This document shows positions 44,010-53,064 of a DNA stretch of 64,000 nt, in pieces. Position 1 is the stretch's first letter. Every line of letters starts with the position of its first letter. The DNA is from Pontibacter aydingkolensis (lineage in GTDB: Bacteria > Bacteroidota > Bacteroidia > Cytophagales > Hymenobacteraceae). Position numbers and translations under genes: made by a program. The stretch is from assembly GCF_019443125.1 (NCBI RefSeq), contig NZ_JAHYXK010000002.1, positions 310,001 through 374,000 on the forward strand, read 5' to 3'. The notes under the pieces are model-generated. The model ran no database searches and was not told where the DNA came from. It saw nothing but the letters and a program-made list of their open reading frames with translations.

Positions 44010-45221
44010 GTGGAAATATATAACCAATTCAAAAGTACGGTAACTAATCTTTTCAGCAAGCCGCAACCAGGCAAAGCCGATTTGATGGGCAAAATAAATG
44101 AGATGTCAATTACCAGGTCAAAGCAGGATATGGCTACGCTGAAGTCTGCATTGGCAATGGCTGAATCTACTATAAACCCTACCCGCGACCTGCTGTACAA
44201 CATTTACGAGAACATCCTGACGGATGCACACCTTACATCTGTTATCAATTCCAGGAAGAATAAAGTAACAAGCAAAAACTTTAAACTGGTCAACGTCAAG
44301 ACAGGCAAGGAAGAACTTGATAAGACAAAGCTTTTCCAGACTGCCTGGTTCTATAAGTTCATGGAACATACGCTTGACTCTATTTTCTACGGGCACTCGC
44401 TTATTCAGCTAGGTCCGGTGGAAGACGGTAAGTTTACCGAGATACAGGTAGTAGACAGGCGGTATGTAAAACCTGAATTCGGCATTGCTGTAAAATATCC
44501 TTCCGCTACGGAAGGTGTTTCCTATACAGCTGATGGCACCAGACTATGGTGTGTTCCGGTAACCAAGGACAAGAAAGACTTAGGATTGCTGATGAAAGTC
44601 GCAGACTTGTTGCTGTACAAGAAAATGGCAATGGCGGCTTTCGCCCAATATACAGAGTTATTTGGTGTGCCTATCAGAATAGGTAAAATGGGTAACAACC
44701 AGTCTTCAGCTAGGGAAATGATGAACATGCTGAAAAATATGGGTACAGCTGCTTATGGCGTGTTTGACAAGGACGACAGTATTGATATTCACGAATCAAG
44801 CGGTAAGTCAGGCGAAGTATTTGAACAGTTCCTGGCTTACCTGGACGCTGCTATCAGTAAGGCTATCGTAGGCCAGACAATGACCACTGATGAAGGCGGT
44901 TCATACTCCCAGGCAAACGTACACCAGAATACCTTCTACACCCTGATTGAGGCAGATGCACGTTTTGTGGAATTCACCATCAATGATTTGCTGATACCTC
45001 GAATGATTGAAATGGGCTTCCCTCTGAAAGGCTATACTTTCAAGTTTGACAATACGGAACACGTTTCCCTGAAAGACAAATTTGAGATGACGGACAAACT
45101 TCTGACGCTAGGTTACGAGGTGCCTGACATCTTTATTCTGGATGAATTCGGTATACCAGCCACCAAACCAAAAGTTACTGCGGCACCGGAAGACACCGTA
45201 AAAAAGGACTCGCCACTGTAA
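44010..45221 (+). CDS. Portal protein, DUF935 (Mu gp29-like)
   Basis: 403 residues from a GTG start 23 bases after the gp36 gene. The DUF935 signature is clear: RDLLYNIYENILTDAHLTSVINSRKNKVTSKNFKL, and later YGHSLIQLG and the QTMTTDEGGSYSQANVHQNTF segment. It forms the dodecameric ring through which DNA enters and leaves the capsid. It is shorter than Mu gp29 (about 510) but within the range of the family. It is followed by a structured 68-base gap. Confidence 0.9.
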   Translation: MEIYNQFKSTVTNLFSKPQPGKADLMGKINEMSITRSKQDMATLKSALAMAESTINPTRDLLYNIYENILTDAHLTSVINSRKNKVTSKNFKLVNVKTGKEELDKTKLFQTAWFYKFMEHTLDSIFYGHSLIQLGPVEDGKFTEIQVVDRRYVKPEFGIAVKYPSATEGVSYTADGTRLWCVPVTKDKKDLGLLMKVADLLLYKKMAMAAFAQYTELFGVPIRIGKMGNNQSSAREMMNMLKNMGTAAYGVFDKDDSIDIHESSGKSGEVFEQFLAYLDAAISKAIVGQTMTTDEGGSYSQANVHQNTFYTLIEADARFVEFTINDLLIPRMIEMGFPLKGYTFKFDNTEHVSLKDKFEMTDKLLTLGYEVPDIFILDEFGIPATKPKVTAAPEDTVKKDSPL

Positions 45222-45245
45222 ACGGCGAGTATACCTGTTACAGTG
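45208..45245 (+). promoter_or_regulatory. Two mutually exclusive hairpins between portal and MuF genes
   Basis: ACTCGCC (45208-45214) pairs with GGCGAGT (45224-45230), and CACTGTAA (45214-45221) pairs perfectly with TTACAGTG (45238-45245). The two stems share bases and cannot form together. It could be an mRNA switch or processing site; the role is unknown. Confidence 0.45.
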
Positions 45246-45289
45246 GCTACATAGTAGATAATGACAGCGACAGCTTCTTTACATTCCTG

Positions 45290-46042
45290 ATGCCATCACT
45301 TACTGACTGGTTTAAGCGGATATTTGAAGCGAAGGGCAAGCCTACTGAAATGTTTGATGTAAATGTTTTCAACAGCACCTACGACCACCTGAATAAGGCA
45401 GTAAAGCAGAATTACGTCTACAAGTACAGCAGCGATGAAAAAGTGGTGGAAGCGTTGCAGAAGAACGTCAGAATCTTCAGCTTATTCAAGACACACAAGC
45501 AGCAACGCGACATAGCTGCCTTACTAGTTGGTAAGAATAAGATTAAGGACTACGACGAATTTGAACGTGAGGCCCTGAAGATTTCCCTTAACTACAACCG
45601 TCATTGGCTGAAAGCTGAATACAACACAGCAGTAGAACAAGCGAGATTGGTATCTTATTGGCAGAAGATTGATGCGGAGAAAGAGACATTCCCTTACCTG
45701 CAATACATCACAAGGGACGATGGCAATGTACGCCACCAGCACCAGCAGTGGGACAGAAAAATTCTACCTGTTGACCACGCCTGGTGGAATACCCACTACC
45801 CTACTAACGGCTTCAATTGTCGCTGCACAGTAAGACAGTTAACAGAAGGAGATGCAAAAAGACTGGGTATATCCAAAGAGAAGAACCGGGAAACCTACAA
45901 AGGAGAATTCAACTTCAATTGTGGCAAGACACAACAGATATTCGGAGAGTACCACAGCTACTTCCAGGACCTGCCTGACGAGACTGTGAAGCTACTGAAG
46001 GAATACGCGGAGAATACAAGCATGACAGAAGAAAGGTGGTAA
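45290..46042 (+). CDS. Mu gp30/SPP1 gp7-like head morphogenesis protein (MuF)
   Basis: 250 residues. The MuF signature is present: WLKAEYNTAVEQARLVSYWQKI, then YITRDDGNVRHQHQQWDRKILPVDHAWWNTHYPTNGFNCRCTVRQL. It is a minor capsid protein that associates with the portal. Its last codons form part of a strong terminator hairpin. Confidence 0.93.
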   Translation: MPSLTDWFKRIFEAKGKPTEMFDVNVFNSTYDHLNKAVKQNYVYKYSSDEKVVEALQKNVRIFSLFKTHKQQRDIAALLVGKNKIKDYDEFEREALKISLNYNRHWLKAEYNTAVEQARLVSYWQKIDAEKETFPYLQYITRDDGNVRHQHQQWDRKILPVDHAWWNTHYPTNGFNCRCTVRQLTEGDAKRLGISKEKNRETYKGEFNFNCGKTQQIFGEYHSYFQDLPDETVKLLKEYAENTSMTEERW

Positions 46043-46060
46043 TAGTTACCGCCTTTTTTT
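46032..46060 (+). terminator. Rho-independent terminator overlapping the MuF stop codon
   Basis: GGTGGTAA-TAG-TTACCGCC (one G/U pair), extended by AAA/TTT, and a T7 tract. It ends 6 bases before late promoter P3. Confidence 0.9.
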
Positions 46061-46066
46061 ATGCCC

Positions 46067-46096
46067 AAACAACACCTGACTGTGGCCTTTATACTG
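46067..46096 (+). promoter_or_regulatory. Phage late promoter P3 (gpG-like/fibre/LamG unit), leaderless type
   Basis: AAACA at 46067, TTTATACTG at 46088-46096 (21 bases), then only CT before the ATG at 46099. Confidence 0.8.
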
Positions 46097-46098
46097 CT

Positions 46099-46512
46099 AT
46101 GATAGGCTTAACACAGAATGGCGATTTCGATTTCGACAAGATACTGAGTCAACTAAGCGGTGAATTCAAGAGAGAAGTTACCACGAAGGTAGCACAGCAT
46201 TCCCTCCTATTCTTCAAAGTACAGTTCCAGAAGCAGGGTACGGATAAAGACGGCTTTGTGAAGTGGAAAGAACGGAAGTTAAAGGTTAACCGGAAGATGC
46301 TTGTGGAAACAGGCTACCTCAGAGACTCCATGAAAATCACTTCCCAGAGGTTTGAGAGAGTCAAGATAGCGATTACAGCGCCTTACGCGGAATACCACCA
46401 GAACGGCACCGATACCCTACCACAAAGGGAAATGGTCTACGAATCCAACAAGCTGAACAAACAGGTGGAATCAATCATCAAGAAAGAACTTGACAAAATT
46501 TTTAAACGCTAA
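46099..46512 (+). CDS. Phage virion morphogenesis protein, Mu gpG-like
   Basis: 137 residues from the ATG at 46099. The typical pattern is FDKILSQL, KWKERKL...MLVETGYLRDSMKI, then APYAEYHQNGTDTLPQREMVY, the Phage_tail_S/gpG family (tail completion or morphogenesis). An upstream in-frame GTG at 46036 lies within the terminator and is rejected. The stop codon abuts the next ATG. Confidence 0.88.
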   Translation: MIGLTQNGDFDFDKILSQLSGEFKREVTTKVAQHSLLFFKVQFQKQGTDKDGFVKWKERKLKVNRKMLVETGYLRDSMKITSQRFERVKIAITAPYAEYHQNGTDTLPQREMVYESNKLNKQVESIIKKELDKIFKR

Positions 46513-48729
46513 ATGAAATTAATATATGAAGCGCTGAAACAGCACATCCTAACCAAAGTGCCTGAGGTGCAAGATGTAAGACTATTCAATAACCAGGTAC
46601 AGAACATGGAGAAAGGTTCTGACACCCTATACTTACCGTCAGTGTTGATTGAGTTCAGTAATATTGAGTACGGACACAAGAACCATCTAAACCAGTATGG
46701 TAAAGCTTCTGTTAAATTCCATATCGTTACGGAAGACTATAATAGTTCACCTGAAATCGGCTTTACTGTACGTGAAAATGTTAACAGGGCACTAAACAGG
46801 TATTCAGACGGAGTGAACTTTTATCCCCTTGAAAGAGTGGGCGAAGAACCTGATACGAATTTCACCAATGTATACGTGTATGTTGCTGAATTCAAAATGG
46901 ACTTCATACACTACCTGACGCCTGAGACACCTGCTGACACAGCAGAAGTAATGGTAGACCTGATGATTACAGAGACTGAAAAGTCGGTAATCGTTCCGGT
47001 ACAAGATGAACCAGCTAAGATAGTACAGGGAGAAACGGTTTTCTACCTAGATAGAAACAATACTTATACATTCCCCGAGTACTCTGAGGTAAATCATACG
47101 CACGACGAATATGCACTTAAAACGGATTTAAATACTATTGATTTATCCTCTAAGGCTGATGTAGACCACATACACCCAAACTTGGTTACAGACGACGAAC
47201 TGTCTACTGGTTTGGCGTTGAAGGCTGATACTGTACACACTCACCCAGAGTACGCATTGAAAACCGATTTGCAGAATGTAGACCTTTCTTCCAAGGCTGA
47301 TGTAGACCACAACCACAACGATATTTACTACACACAGGCTGACGTTGACAACAAGATAATTGCTATCACAACTAATCTGGACTGGCGGGGCAGCGTTGAC
47401 ACATACGCACAGCTTGCCACAACCTACCCAAGTCCACTGCAAGGCTGGACTGTGACTGTCAACGCCGATGGCAAGGACTACAGGTACAACGGCACTTCCT
47501 GGGTTGACATAGGCAACAACTCCGTTCCTATGGCTTCGACTACAGTTGACGGTAGGATGAGTAAGACACATTTCACTACGGTAAACAACCTGCCTACTAC
47601 CCACTACACCAAGACTGAGGCGGATACGGCTTTCAAGAACGCATCTAACCTTACCACAGGTACTGTCAGTGACTCAAGGCTATCTACTAACATCGCAAAG
47701 AAGAACGAAGCCAACACCTTCACAAGCAACGTAACAGTAGGCGGAGATTTAAGCGCAGCAGGGTTTACGAGAGGTATGTTGATGTCTTCCGGCCACAGTA
47801 ACTGGCTTAGCTTTGCAGACAAGAGGTTCAATGTTACAATGACGGAAAACGGGGTTCCGACCAACTCGTCTATGGTGGGGCAGCTGTTCAATGGCCGTAC
47901 CAACGCAGCGTACTCTTTCCTGGAACCTAACACTAAGTGCCCGATGGTCATAGAGATTACAGGGTTCCCAACTATCGCTACCACTGTAGACTTCAGGCCT
48001 TATTTCCTGGGTTGGAGGGACGGCGGCAGCGGAGGCGGTTTCAAGAATTGGAAGGTTGAGATGTACTGCTATACTGATGGCGGTAGCACTGGCCCGCAGG
48101 CTTGGGTGCCTGTATTGGACAGGACAAACGACACAACTACATTCCCCTTTACTATATTAAGCTGGAACAACGACGGGGTTACGCATGCTGCCGGTTATCC
48201 AGGTTCTTATTTGTACGCTACTGGTATACGCATCACCATCAACGAGTTCATAGTGCCTGCTAACGGTAGGGTGTACCTTACACATTTCGGTGCCAGGTAT
48301 TCGGCAGGCGCAGCGCCCTGGGATTCTGTAGGTGCACTATCTGCAGGCGGCGGTGAGGTGTACGGCGACTTGAATGTAGACAAGATTTTAAATAGGAAGA
48401 ATAACCTTTACTCAAGTGTTGCTTTTACTGACACAGGTGTTGAGTTGAGTACCTCTATTACGGCGAATGTCGCTGCAAAATCAATTAATGTAAGTACTTC
48501 TACGTCAAATGCAGGGGACCTGCACCAGTTCATAAAGGGCAGCAATGTGGTTGCAAGAATAGACCACACCGGAAAGTTCTACGGTAATATTGATACCACA
48601 GCCCTACCAACGGGTACAGTTACATCAACGGGTTCACCTCAGACGGTAAGTAAGATGTGGGTAGGCACACAAGCGCAGTACGACGCTATTGCTACGAAAG
48701 ACGCAAATACAATCTACTTCATACAATGA
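46513..48729 (+). CDS. Tail-terminator-like domain fused to a tail-fibre
   Basis: 738 residues. Residues 1 to about 155 look like a small tail-terminator/gp37-type domain (YEALKQHILTKVPEVQDVRLFNNQVQ, YLPSVLIEFSNIEYGHKN, KASVKFHIVTEDYNSSPE). A linker follows, then fibre repeats with His-rich turns (YALKTDLNTIDLSSKADVDH; YALKTDLQNVDLSSKADVDH), a GTSWVDIGNNSVP module, and a long C-terminal receptor-binding-like region ending QYDAIATKDANTIYFI. Tail terminator and fibre are normally separate genes, so this is an unusual fusion. It ends at ATGA, overlapping the LamG gene. Confidence 0.68.
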   Translation: MKLIYEALKQHILTKVPEVQDVRLFNNQVQNMEKGSDTLYLPSVLIEFSNIEYGHKNHLNQYGKASVKFHIVTEDYNSSPEIGFTVRENVNRALNRYSDGVNFYPLERVGEEPDTNFTNVYVYVAEFKMDFIHYLTPETPADTAEVMVDLMITETEKSVIVPVQDEPAKIVQGETVFYLDRNNTYTFPEYSEVNHTHDEYALKTDLNTIDLSSKADVDHIHPNLVTDDELSTGLALKADTVHTHPEYALKTDLQNVDLSSKADVDHNHNDIYYTQADVDNKIIAITTNLDWRGSVDTYAQLATTYPSPLQGWTVTVNADGKDYRYNGTSWVDIGNNSVPMASTTVDGRMSKTHFTTVNNLPTTHYTKTEADTAFKNASNLTTGTVSDSRLSTNIAKKNEANTFTSNVTVGGDLSAAGFTRGMLMSSGHSNWLSFADKRFNVTMTENGVPTNSSMVGQLFNGRTNAAYSFLEPNTKCPMVIEITGFPTIATTVDFRPYFLGWRDGGSGGGFKNWKVEMYCYTDGGSTGPQAWVPVLDRTNDTTTFPFTILSWNNDGVTHAAGYPGSYLYATGIRITINEFIVPANGRVYLTHFGARYSAGAAPWDSVGALSAGGGEVYGDLNVDKILNRKNNLYSSVAFTDTGVELSTSITANVAAKSINVSTSTSNAGDLHQFIKGSNVVARIDHTGKFYGNIDTTALPTGTVTSTGSPQTVSKMWVGTQAQYDAIATKDANTIYFIQ

Positions 48730-49409
48730 TAGCGGGAGTTAAAGACGTAAGACTGGGTAGTAATTCCATCCAAAAGGTATGTAAGGGCAGTTCTTTGCTA
48801 TGGCAAAGAAAAGGCAGCGCCTTCTACGGTACAGGCGAAAATGATTATATCTCAGCCACTAACATAATGCCGAACCAGGCGCAGTTTACAATGATGGCTT
48901 GGGTAAAATCGACGAACATAGCGAAAGACCAGATATTCCTTTCAAACTCTAGCGGAACGTATATGAGAATATACGGTAGCAGGCCATTTTATAGTATAAA
49001 CACACCAACCCAAAGGACGTACACTGCACCGGTACCATATATGCTGAATGATGTATGGTACCACTTGTGTTTAACTTATGACGGTATTACAATTAGAAGG
49101 TATTTTGACGGGGTTGAACAGGCCAGCTACGCACAAGAGGGTTATGCTGAACTACATAACCGGGCTTTCAGGATGGGCAGGTTCTCAGACGGTGACCCTC
49201 GTTCATTAGAAGGAAACTTATGTAATGTGCAGTTCTGGTCAAAAGCATTGTCGCTAAGCGAAATCAATACTTTTAAATATCAGGTGTTCAATCCTGATAC
49301 TCCTGACTTGATAGCACAGTACCCGCTGTATTACGACGCTAAAGACGTCAAAGGTAATGACGGCATCATTTACGGTACCACCTGGAGTACTGAAGCGCCA
49401 TACCAATAA
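48726..49409 (+). CDS. LamG/concanavalin-like lectin-fold phage protein
   Basis: 227 residues from the ATG at 48726 that overlaps the preceding stop. A laminin-G-like sandwich is clear: FTMMAWVKSTN, DVWYHLCLTYDGITIRRYFDGVEQ, then RMGRFSDGDPRSLEGNLCNVQFWSKALSLSEI. It probably binds a surface glycan and adds to the host-range module with the fibre upstream. A longer frame from 48657 would lie within the fibre gene and is rejected. Confidence 0.82.
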   Translation: MIAGVKDVRLGSNSIQKVCKGSSLLWQRKGSAFYGTGENDYISATNIMPNQAQFTMMAWVKSTNIAKDQIFLSNSSGTYMRIYGSRPFYSINTPTQRTYTAPVPYMLNDVWYHLCLTYDGITIRRYFDGVEQASYAQEGYAELHNRAFRMGRFSDGDPRSLEGNLCNVQFWSKALSLSEINTFKYQVFNPDTPDLIAQYPLYYDAKDVKGNDGIIYGTTWSTEAPYQ

Positions 49410-49439
49410 AAACAACAGATTGAAAGGCCATTTATACTG
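49410..49439 (+). promoter_or_regulatory. Phage late promoter P4 (baseplate J unit)
   Basis: AAACA at 49410, TTTATACTG at 49431-49439 (21 bases), 18-base leader TCAAAGAAAACGGTATAA to the ATG at 49458. The leader closely matches those of P8 and the leftward promoter. Confidence 0.8.
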
Positions 49440-49457
49440 TCAAAGAAAACGGTATAA

Positions 49458-50288
49458 ATGGCACGTTCAATAGAAGAAATTTTCAACCAAATACTAGACG
49501 CTAAGAATTCTGAACCTGAGTTAGCATCGCTTAATTCCAGTTCAAAGACTGCTTTGTATAGACTGTTCGCATACTGCTTCGCGGTGGCTACCCATTTCCA
49601 TGAAAGAACCTGGGAGTTGTTCAAAGTCGACTTAGAGAAGATAGCGGAAGAGGCCAACGTAGGCACAAACAAGTGGCTGCAACGCAAAGCCCTGGAATAC
49701 CAGCACGGTTCAACCTTGTCTGTTATTGGTGACACGGTACAATATAATACCATTGACGACACCAAGAAGATAATCACCAGGTGTTCAGTAAAAGAGAATA
49801 ACCTGAATAGAAACGTACTGGTGAAGGTTGCGAAAGATAACGGTACGGGCGGCTTAACAAGGCTGACAGACAATGAGATGTCTGGTCTGAGGTCTTACCT
49901 GAACCAGATAAAGATGGCAGGCACCAAGCTTATACTTACTTCGCTGGACGCTGACAGAATAAGTGTTTACGGTGACATCTACTACAACCCTGCTTTCCTG
50001 CCTGAGACTGTAAAAGAGAATGTTGTAAATGCAATCAACAGCTACTTTGCTTCTATCGACTTCAGCGGTAACGTCTATGTATCAAAACTACAGGACGCGA
50101 TACAGGCAGTAGAAGGCGTGCAGGATGTGCAGATATTTGAAATCAAGTGCAGGATGCACACGGATGATATTAACAGCGCTACAGCGCATGAAAGGGTGTA
50201 TGAGTCTTATGCAGGTTATGTACTAAGCGAGAATACAACCTCTTACACATTGGATGATACTATCACAATGAAACCATTCGAGGGATAA
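49458..50288 (+). CDS. Baseplate J-like protein
   Basis: 276 residues. The Bacteroidetes-type short baseplate J layout is recognised from SIEEIFNQILDAKNSEPELASLNSSSKTALYRLFAYCFAVATHFHERTWELF and the later VYGDIYYNPAFLPETVKENVVNAINSYFASIDFSGNVYVSKLQDAIQAVEGVQDVQIFE. It forms the wedge of a contractile-tail baseplate. It is unusually placed before the head protease and capsid genes. Confidence 0.8.
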   Translation: MARSIEEIFNQILDAKNSEPELASLNSSSKTALYRLFAYCFAVATHFHERTWELFKVDLEKIAEEANVGTNKWLQRKALEYQHGSTLSVIGDTVQYNTIDDTKKIITRCSVKENNLNRNVLVKVAKDNGTGGLTRLTDNEMSGLRSYLNQIKMAGTKLILTSLDADRISVYGDIYYNPAFLPETVKENVVNAINSYFASIDFSGNVYVSKLQDAIQAVEGVQDVQIFEIKCRMHTDDINSATAHERVYESYAGYVLSENTTSYTLDDTITMKPFEG

Positions 50289-50289
50289 G

Positions 50290-50775
50290 ATGAAGAAGCT
50301 GAATTTTATAAACATCATTCAAAGTCTGTTGCCGCCTACTAAAAGAATGCCGCTTATTGTAGCATTCTTAAAAGTGTTGTCGGCACCAGTGCAGGCATTG
50401 AATGACTGGATTAGCGGCACCTACTATCCTGATATTACCAGGAGAACCAAATGGAACGCCCAGGTGCTGTTGTTCTCAAAGCTGCTGAACGACTTGTTCA
50501 ATGCTGGCAACTACCAGAACAGAGTTTACATTGATGCCGGTGCTTCAGACCTGGAGAATAATTATTTCTACCGGACACACGAAGAACAGCCGGTTTACCT
50601 GTACACAGTCGATGAAGCATTACCTATGTACAGCTATAACGAAGAAGAATACGAAGCTGATTATGACTTCGTGGTAAACTACCCTTCGATGCTGGCGACA
50701 AAAGCACCACAGATAGAAGCTACGGTGAAGAAGTATAAAATAGCCGGTACCACCTATCTGATGAAAGGCTACTAA
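50290..50775 (+). CDS. Probable baseplate-associated protein, unrecognised family
   Basis: 161 residues, starting one base after the baseplate J stop. IIQSLLPPTKRMPLIVAFLKVLSAPVQALNDWI is followed by KLLNDLFNAGNYQNRVYIDAG and an acidic C-terminal half (YSYNEEEYEADYDFV). I do not recognise the family. Its position suggests a baseplate or fibre-attachment role like tail protein I; this is inference. Confidence 0.6.
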   Translation: MKKLNFINIIQSLLPPTKRMPLIVAFLKVLSAPVQALNDWISGTYYPDITRRTKWNAQVLLFSKLLNDLFNAGNYQNRVYIDAGASDLENNYFYRTHEEQPVYLYTVDEALPMYSYNEEEYEADYDFVVNYPSMLATKAPQIEATVKKYKIAGTTYLMKGY

Positions 50776-50803
50776 CTGGCCTTAAAAAAACTATTACAGA
50801 TGA

Positions 50804-51652
50804 ATGAATAAGAAATTTATTTCACCGCTGCCATCAGGCGGTGTTCCAATTACATCAGAAGACTTCCTGATGATTCAGGATGAATTACACGAAGCGTTAA
50901 ACTCACTTTGCGCAGGCATAAACGATGCTTTTGTTATCAGCGGCTGTGATGTGTCTTTTAACGGCTTTAATATTGCAATAGGCGCAGGTGTGGTATTCGT
51001 CGACAGTCAGGTGATGAAGTTCGACGGTTATACTGGCAGTTTCCCTTGCTATGTTAAGGCAGGTACTGTTGTAAAATCACCACGCATCTACAAAGACGGT
51101 TTTTCAAAGGACACCATAACACAAAGAAAAGCTATCTGCAATACCTCGACATCTGGTAACGGCGTGATTAAGTTTAACCCGATGCCTGAAAAGACTTTAA
51201 AGTACAGCATCACTTCTTATGTCGATGGTAGAATTACACAGGAGATAACAGACAGAACCAACGGAGATACCAGCTTAAACAACCGGATTACTTCTGAGGT
51301 AGCTGCGCTGACGAATAGCATCAACACAAAGCTTACCAAGACAAACGAAGCCTGGCAAAACGCCACATATAATGCAGGTACTACCAATTTCGGTTCCGGT
51401 TCAAAACCTGCACAGTATAAGAAGACTTCTGACGGCATCGTATTCTTGCGCGGGCAAATGTCAATTTCAGTTTCTACTGGTGGTGGTTATACCTCATTTA
51501 CTTTACCGGCTGGTTACAGACCATCACAGGATATGGCATTCAAAACGATTAATACTTCTGGTACTGTTGCCGCTGACGGTAGGGTAATGATGTATACTGC
51601 AGAAGCAGGCGTGTGGACTTTGGACGGTATAAGCTTCATAGCTGAACAATAA
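50804..51652 (+). CDS. Tail fibre with C-terminal receptor-binding module
   Basis: 282 residues. The N-terminal attachment part (PLPSGGVPITSEDFLMIQDELHEALNSLC) is followed by a trimer-type helical stalk (ITSEVAALTNSINTKL). The C-terminal module AWQNATYNAG...AQYKKTSDGIVFLRGQMSIS...YTSFTLPAGYRPSQDMAF is typical of fibre tips. It is the second of three fibre-like proteins in the prophage. Confidence 0.78.
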   Translation: MNKKFISPLPSGGVPITSEDFLMIQDELHEALNSLCAGINDAFVISGCDVSFNGFNIAIGAGVVFVDSQVMKFDGYTGSFPCYVKAGTVVKSPRIYKDGFSKDTITQRKAICNTSTSGNGVIKFNPMPEKTLKYSITSYVDGRITQEITDRTNGDTSLNNRITSEVAALTNSINTKLTKTNEAWQNATYNAGTTNFGSGSKPAQYKKTSDGIVFLRGQMSISVSTGGGYTSFTLPAGYRPSQDMAFKTINTSGTVAADGRVMMYTAEAGVWTLDGISFIAEQ

Positions 51653-51679
51653 ACAAACCTGGGAGAAGTCTTTATACTG
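51651..51679 (+). promoter_or_regulatory. Phage late promoter P5 (protease-scaffold), leaderless type
   Basis: AAACA at 51651, TTTATACTG at 51671-51679 (20 bases), then only AT before the ATG at 51682. It overlaps the stop codon region of the fibre gene. Confidence 0.8.
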
Positions 51680-51681
51680 AT

Positions 51682-52884
51682 ATGGAATTAAGATATACAC
51701 ACATAGACGAGTCAATGGAATCTGCAGTAATGCTGCTGAAAGGTACAATTGGTCTTGAGGTTGATACTGTCCAGTTCGTGAATGAAATCAAATACCTGGA
51801 AAAACTGGGAGTAGAGAACCTGGAAATCAGAATCAACTCTGGCGGCGGTTCGGTGCTTGCTGGTTACGACATAGTAGACGCATTGCTTACTACTCCAATG
51901 AACACCACTACTTACATAGCTGGTATGGCAGGCAGTATGGCAGGTGTGATTGCAATGGCTGGTAAGACTGTAAGGATTGTTAATTACGGTTTACTGATGA
52001 TACATTCAGTAGGCGGCATAGATAATCCTGCTGTGATTGAGAAATTCAACCAATCACTGATAGCTATTTTCAACACAAGACCTGGCATCAACAAATCCTA
52101 CATGGAACAGCTGATGGCAAAGGAAACTTTCTTCACGGCACAGGAAGCCATAGACGCAGGATTTGTGGATGAAATCGTAGCGACAAATCACACTATAACA
52201 CAGGATGCCCGAAATACTTCTCTGGAAGAATTGGTGAACATCTATAATAAAATCGACATCAAAGTAATGGAAGAACCTAAAGTTGAAGAAACTGTAATTG
52301 AAAACGCTGAGGTAGTTGTAGAGACTCCTGAGGTAATAAATGAAGAAGCTGTAACTGAAGAGGTAATAGCGGAACCCGAAGAAGCAAAGGTAGAAGAACC
52401 TAAAGAAGAAGCGGTAGCTGAAGAGTCTGCTGATGAACTGAAAGCGAAGCTGGAAGAACTTGCAAAGGCAAACGAAGTACTTACGGCAAAGCTTGCTGAA
52501 CAGGAAAAAGTTGCTAATGAACTGGTTGAGAAAGAAAATAACCGTCTGAAAGCAGAGAAAGAAGCTAAAGAAATGGCTGTTATAAACTCTGCCCTGGAAG
52601 CAGGTAAGATTACAGCCGATGTAAAAGATACCTGGGTAAACTTCATCAAGATTGATTTCGACGGCGCTAAAAAGGCCTTAGATAACATCGTAGTAAACAA
52701 GGCATCTGTTGACATCATGGACATCGTGAATAAGTCTACTGCTGCTAATGCAATTCCTACAGAGAAAACTTTCCGTCAGCTTGAAAAGGAAAACCCTGCT
52801 GAACTCGAAAGAATACTGAACGAAACGCCAGAGATATTCAAGGAAATGTACAAGAGAGAGTACGGCGTTTACCCTACCCTATAA
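51682..52884 (+). CDS. Head maturation protease (ClpP-like) fused to scaffold
   Basis: 400 residues. The N-terminal S14/ClpP-like protease has LEIRINSGGGSVLAGYDI, the nucleophile Ser85 in GMAGSMAGVIAMAG and His108 in LMIHSVGG, with AQEAIDAGFVDEI closing the fold (about 165). Residues about 195-300 are an Ala/Glu/Lys/Val-rich coiled-coil, and the end (KTFRQLEKENPAELERILNETPEIFKEMYKREYG) resembles capsid-binding scaffold tails. One polypeptide thus supplies scaffold and its own protease. It is followed by a terminator and the capsid gene. Confidence 0.88.
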   Translation: MELRYTHIDESMESAVMLLKGTIGLEVDTVQFVNEIKYLEKLGVENLEIRINSGGGSVLAGYDIVDALLTTPMNTTTYIAGMAGSMAGVIAMAGKTVRIVNYGLLMIHSVGGIDNPAVIEKFNQSLIAIFNTRPGINKSYMEQLMAKETFFTAQEAIDAGFVDEIVATNHTITQDARNTSLEELVNIYNKIDIKVMEEPKVEETVIENAEVVVETPEVINEEAVTEEVIAEPEEAKVEEPKEEAVAEESADELKAKLEELAKANEVLTAKLAEQEKVANELVEKENNRLKAEKEAKEMAVINSALEAGKITADVKDTWVNFIKIDFDGAKKALDNIVVNKASVDIMDIVNKSTAANAIPTEKTFRQLEKENPAELERILNETPEIFKEMYKREYGVYPTL

Positions 52885-52924
52885 CCGGCACAAATTTTAT
52901 ATATTTTCCTTTCCTAAGTGCTGG

Positions 52925-52954
52925 AAAGCCTGACCGTCCTGGTCAGGCTTTTTT
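52925..52954 (+). terminator. Terminator after the protease-scaffold gene
   Basis: AAAGCCTGACC-GTCCT-GGTCAGGCTTT with a T tract. Confidence 0.92.
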
Positions 52955-52982
52955 ATTTGCGCTTATGCCATAACTAAGAAAA

Positions 52983-53011
52983 AGACAAATTTTCAGCACC
53001 CCTTTATACTG
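52983..53011 (+). promoter_or_regulatory. Phage late promoter P6 (major capsid)
   Basis: AGACA at 52983, TTTATACTG at 53003-53011 (20 bases). The leader to the capsid ATG is 53 bases, the longest of the set and A-rich. Confidence 0.8.
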
Positions 53012-53064
53012 TTAGCTGCGGTGAAAAGCCACACAAAAAAACCAAAAAAAAGAAGCTAACAATT

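Noticed and set aside
46036-46098. GTG start 21 codons upstream for the gpG-like gene
   Set aside because: The segment is a terminator hairpin plus late promoter P3, so it is not part of that unit's coding sequence.
48657-48725. Upstream GTG start for the LamG gene
   Set aside because: It lies inside the fibre gene in another frame; the ATG at 48726 has the usual ATGA overlap.
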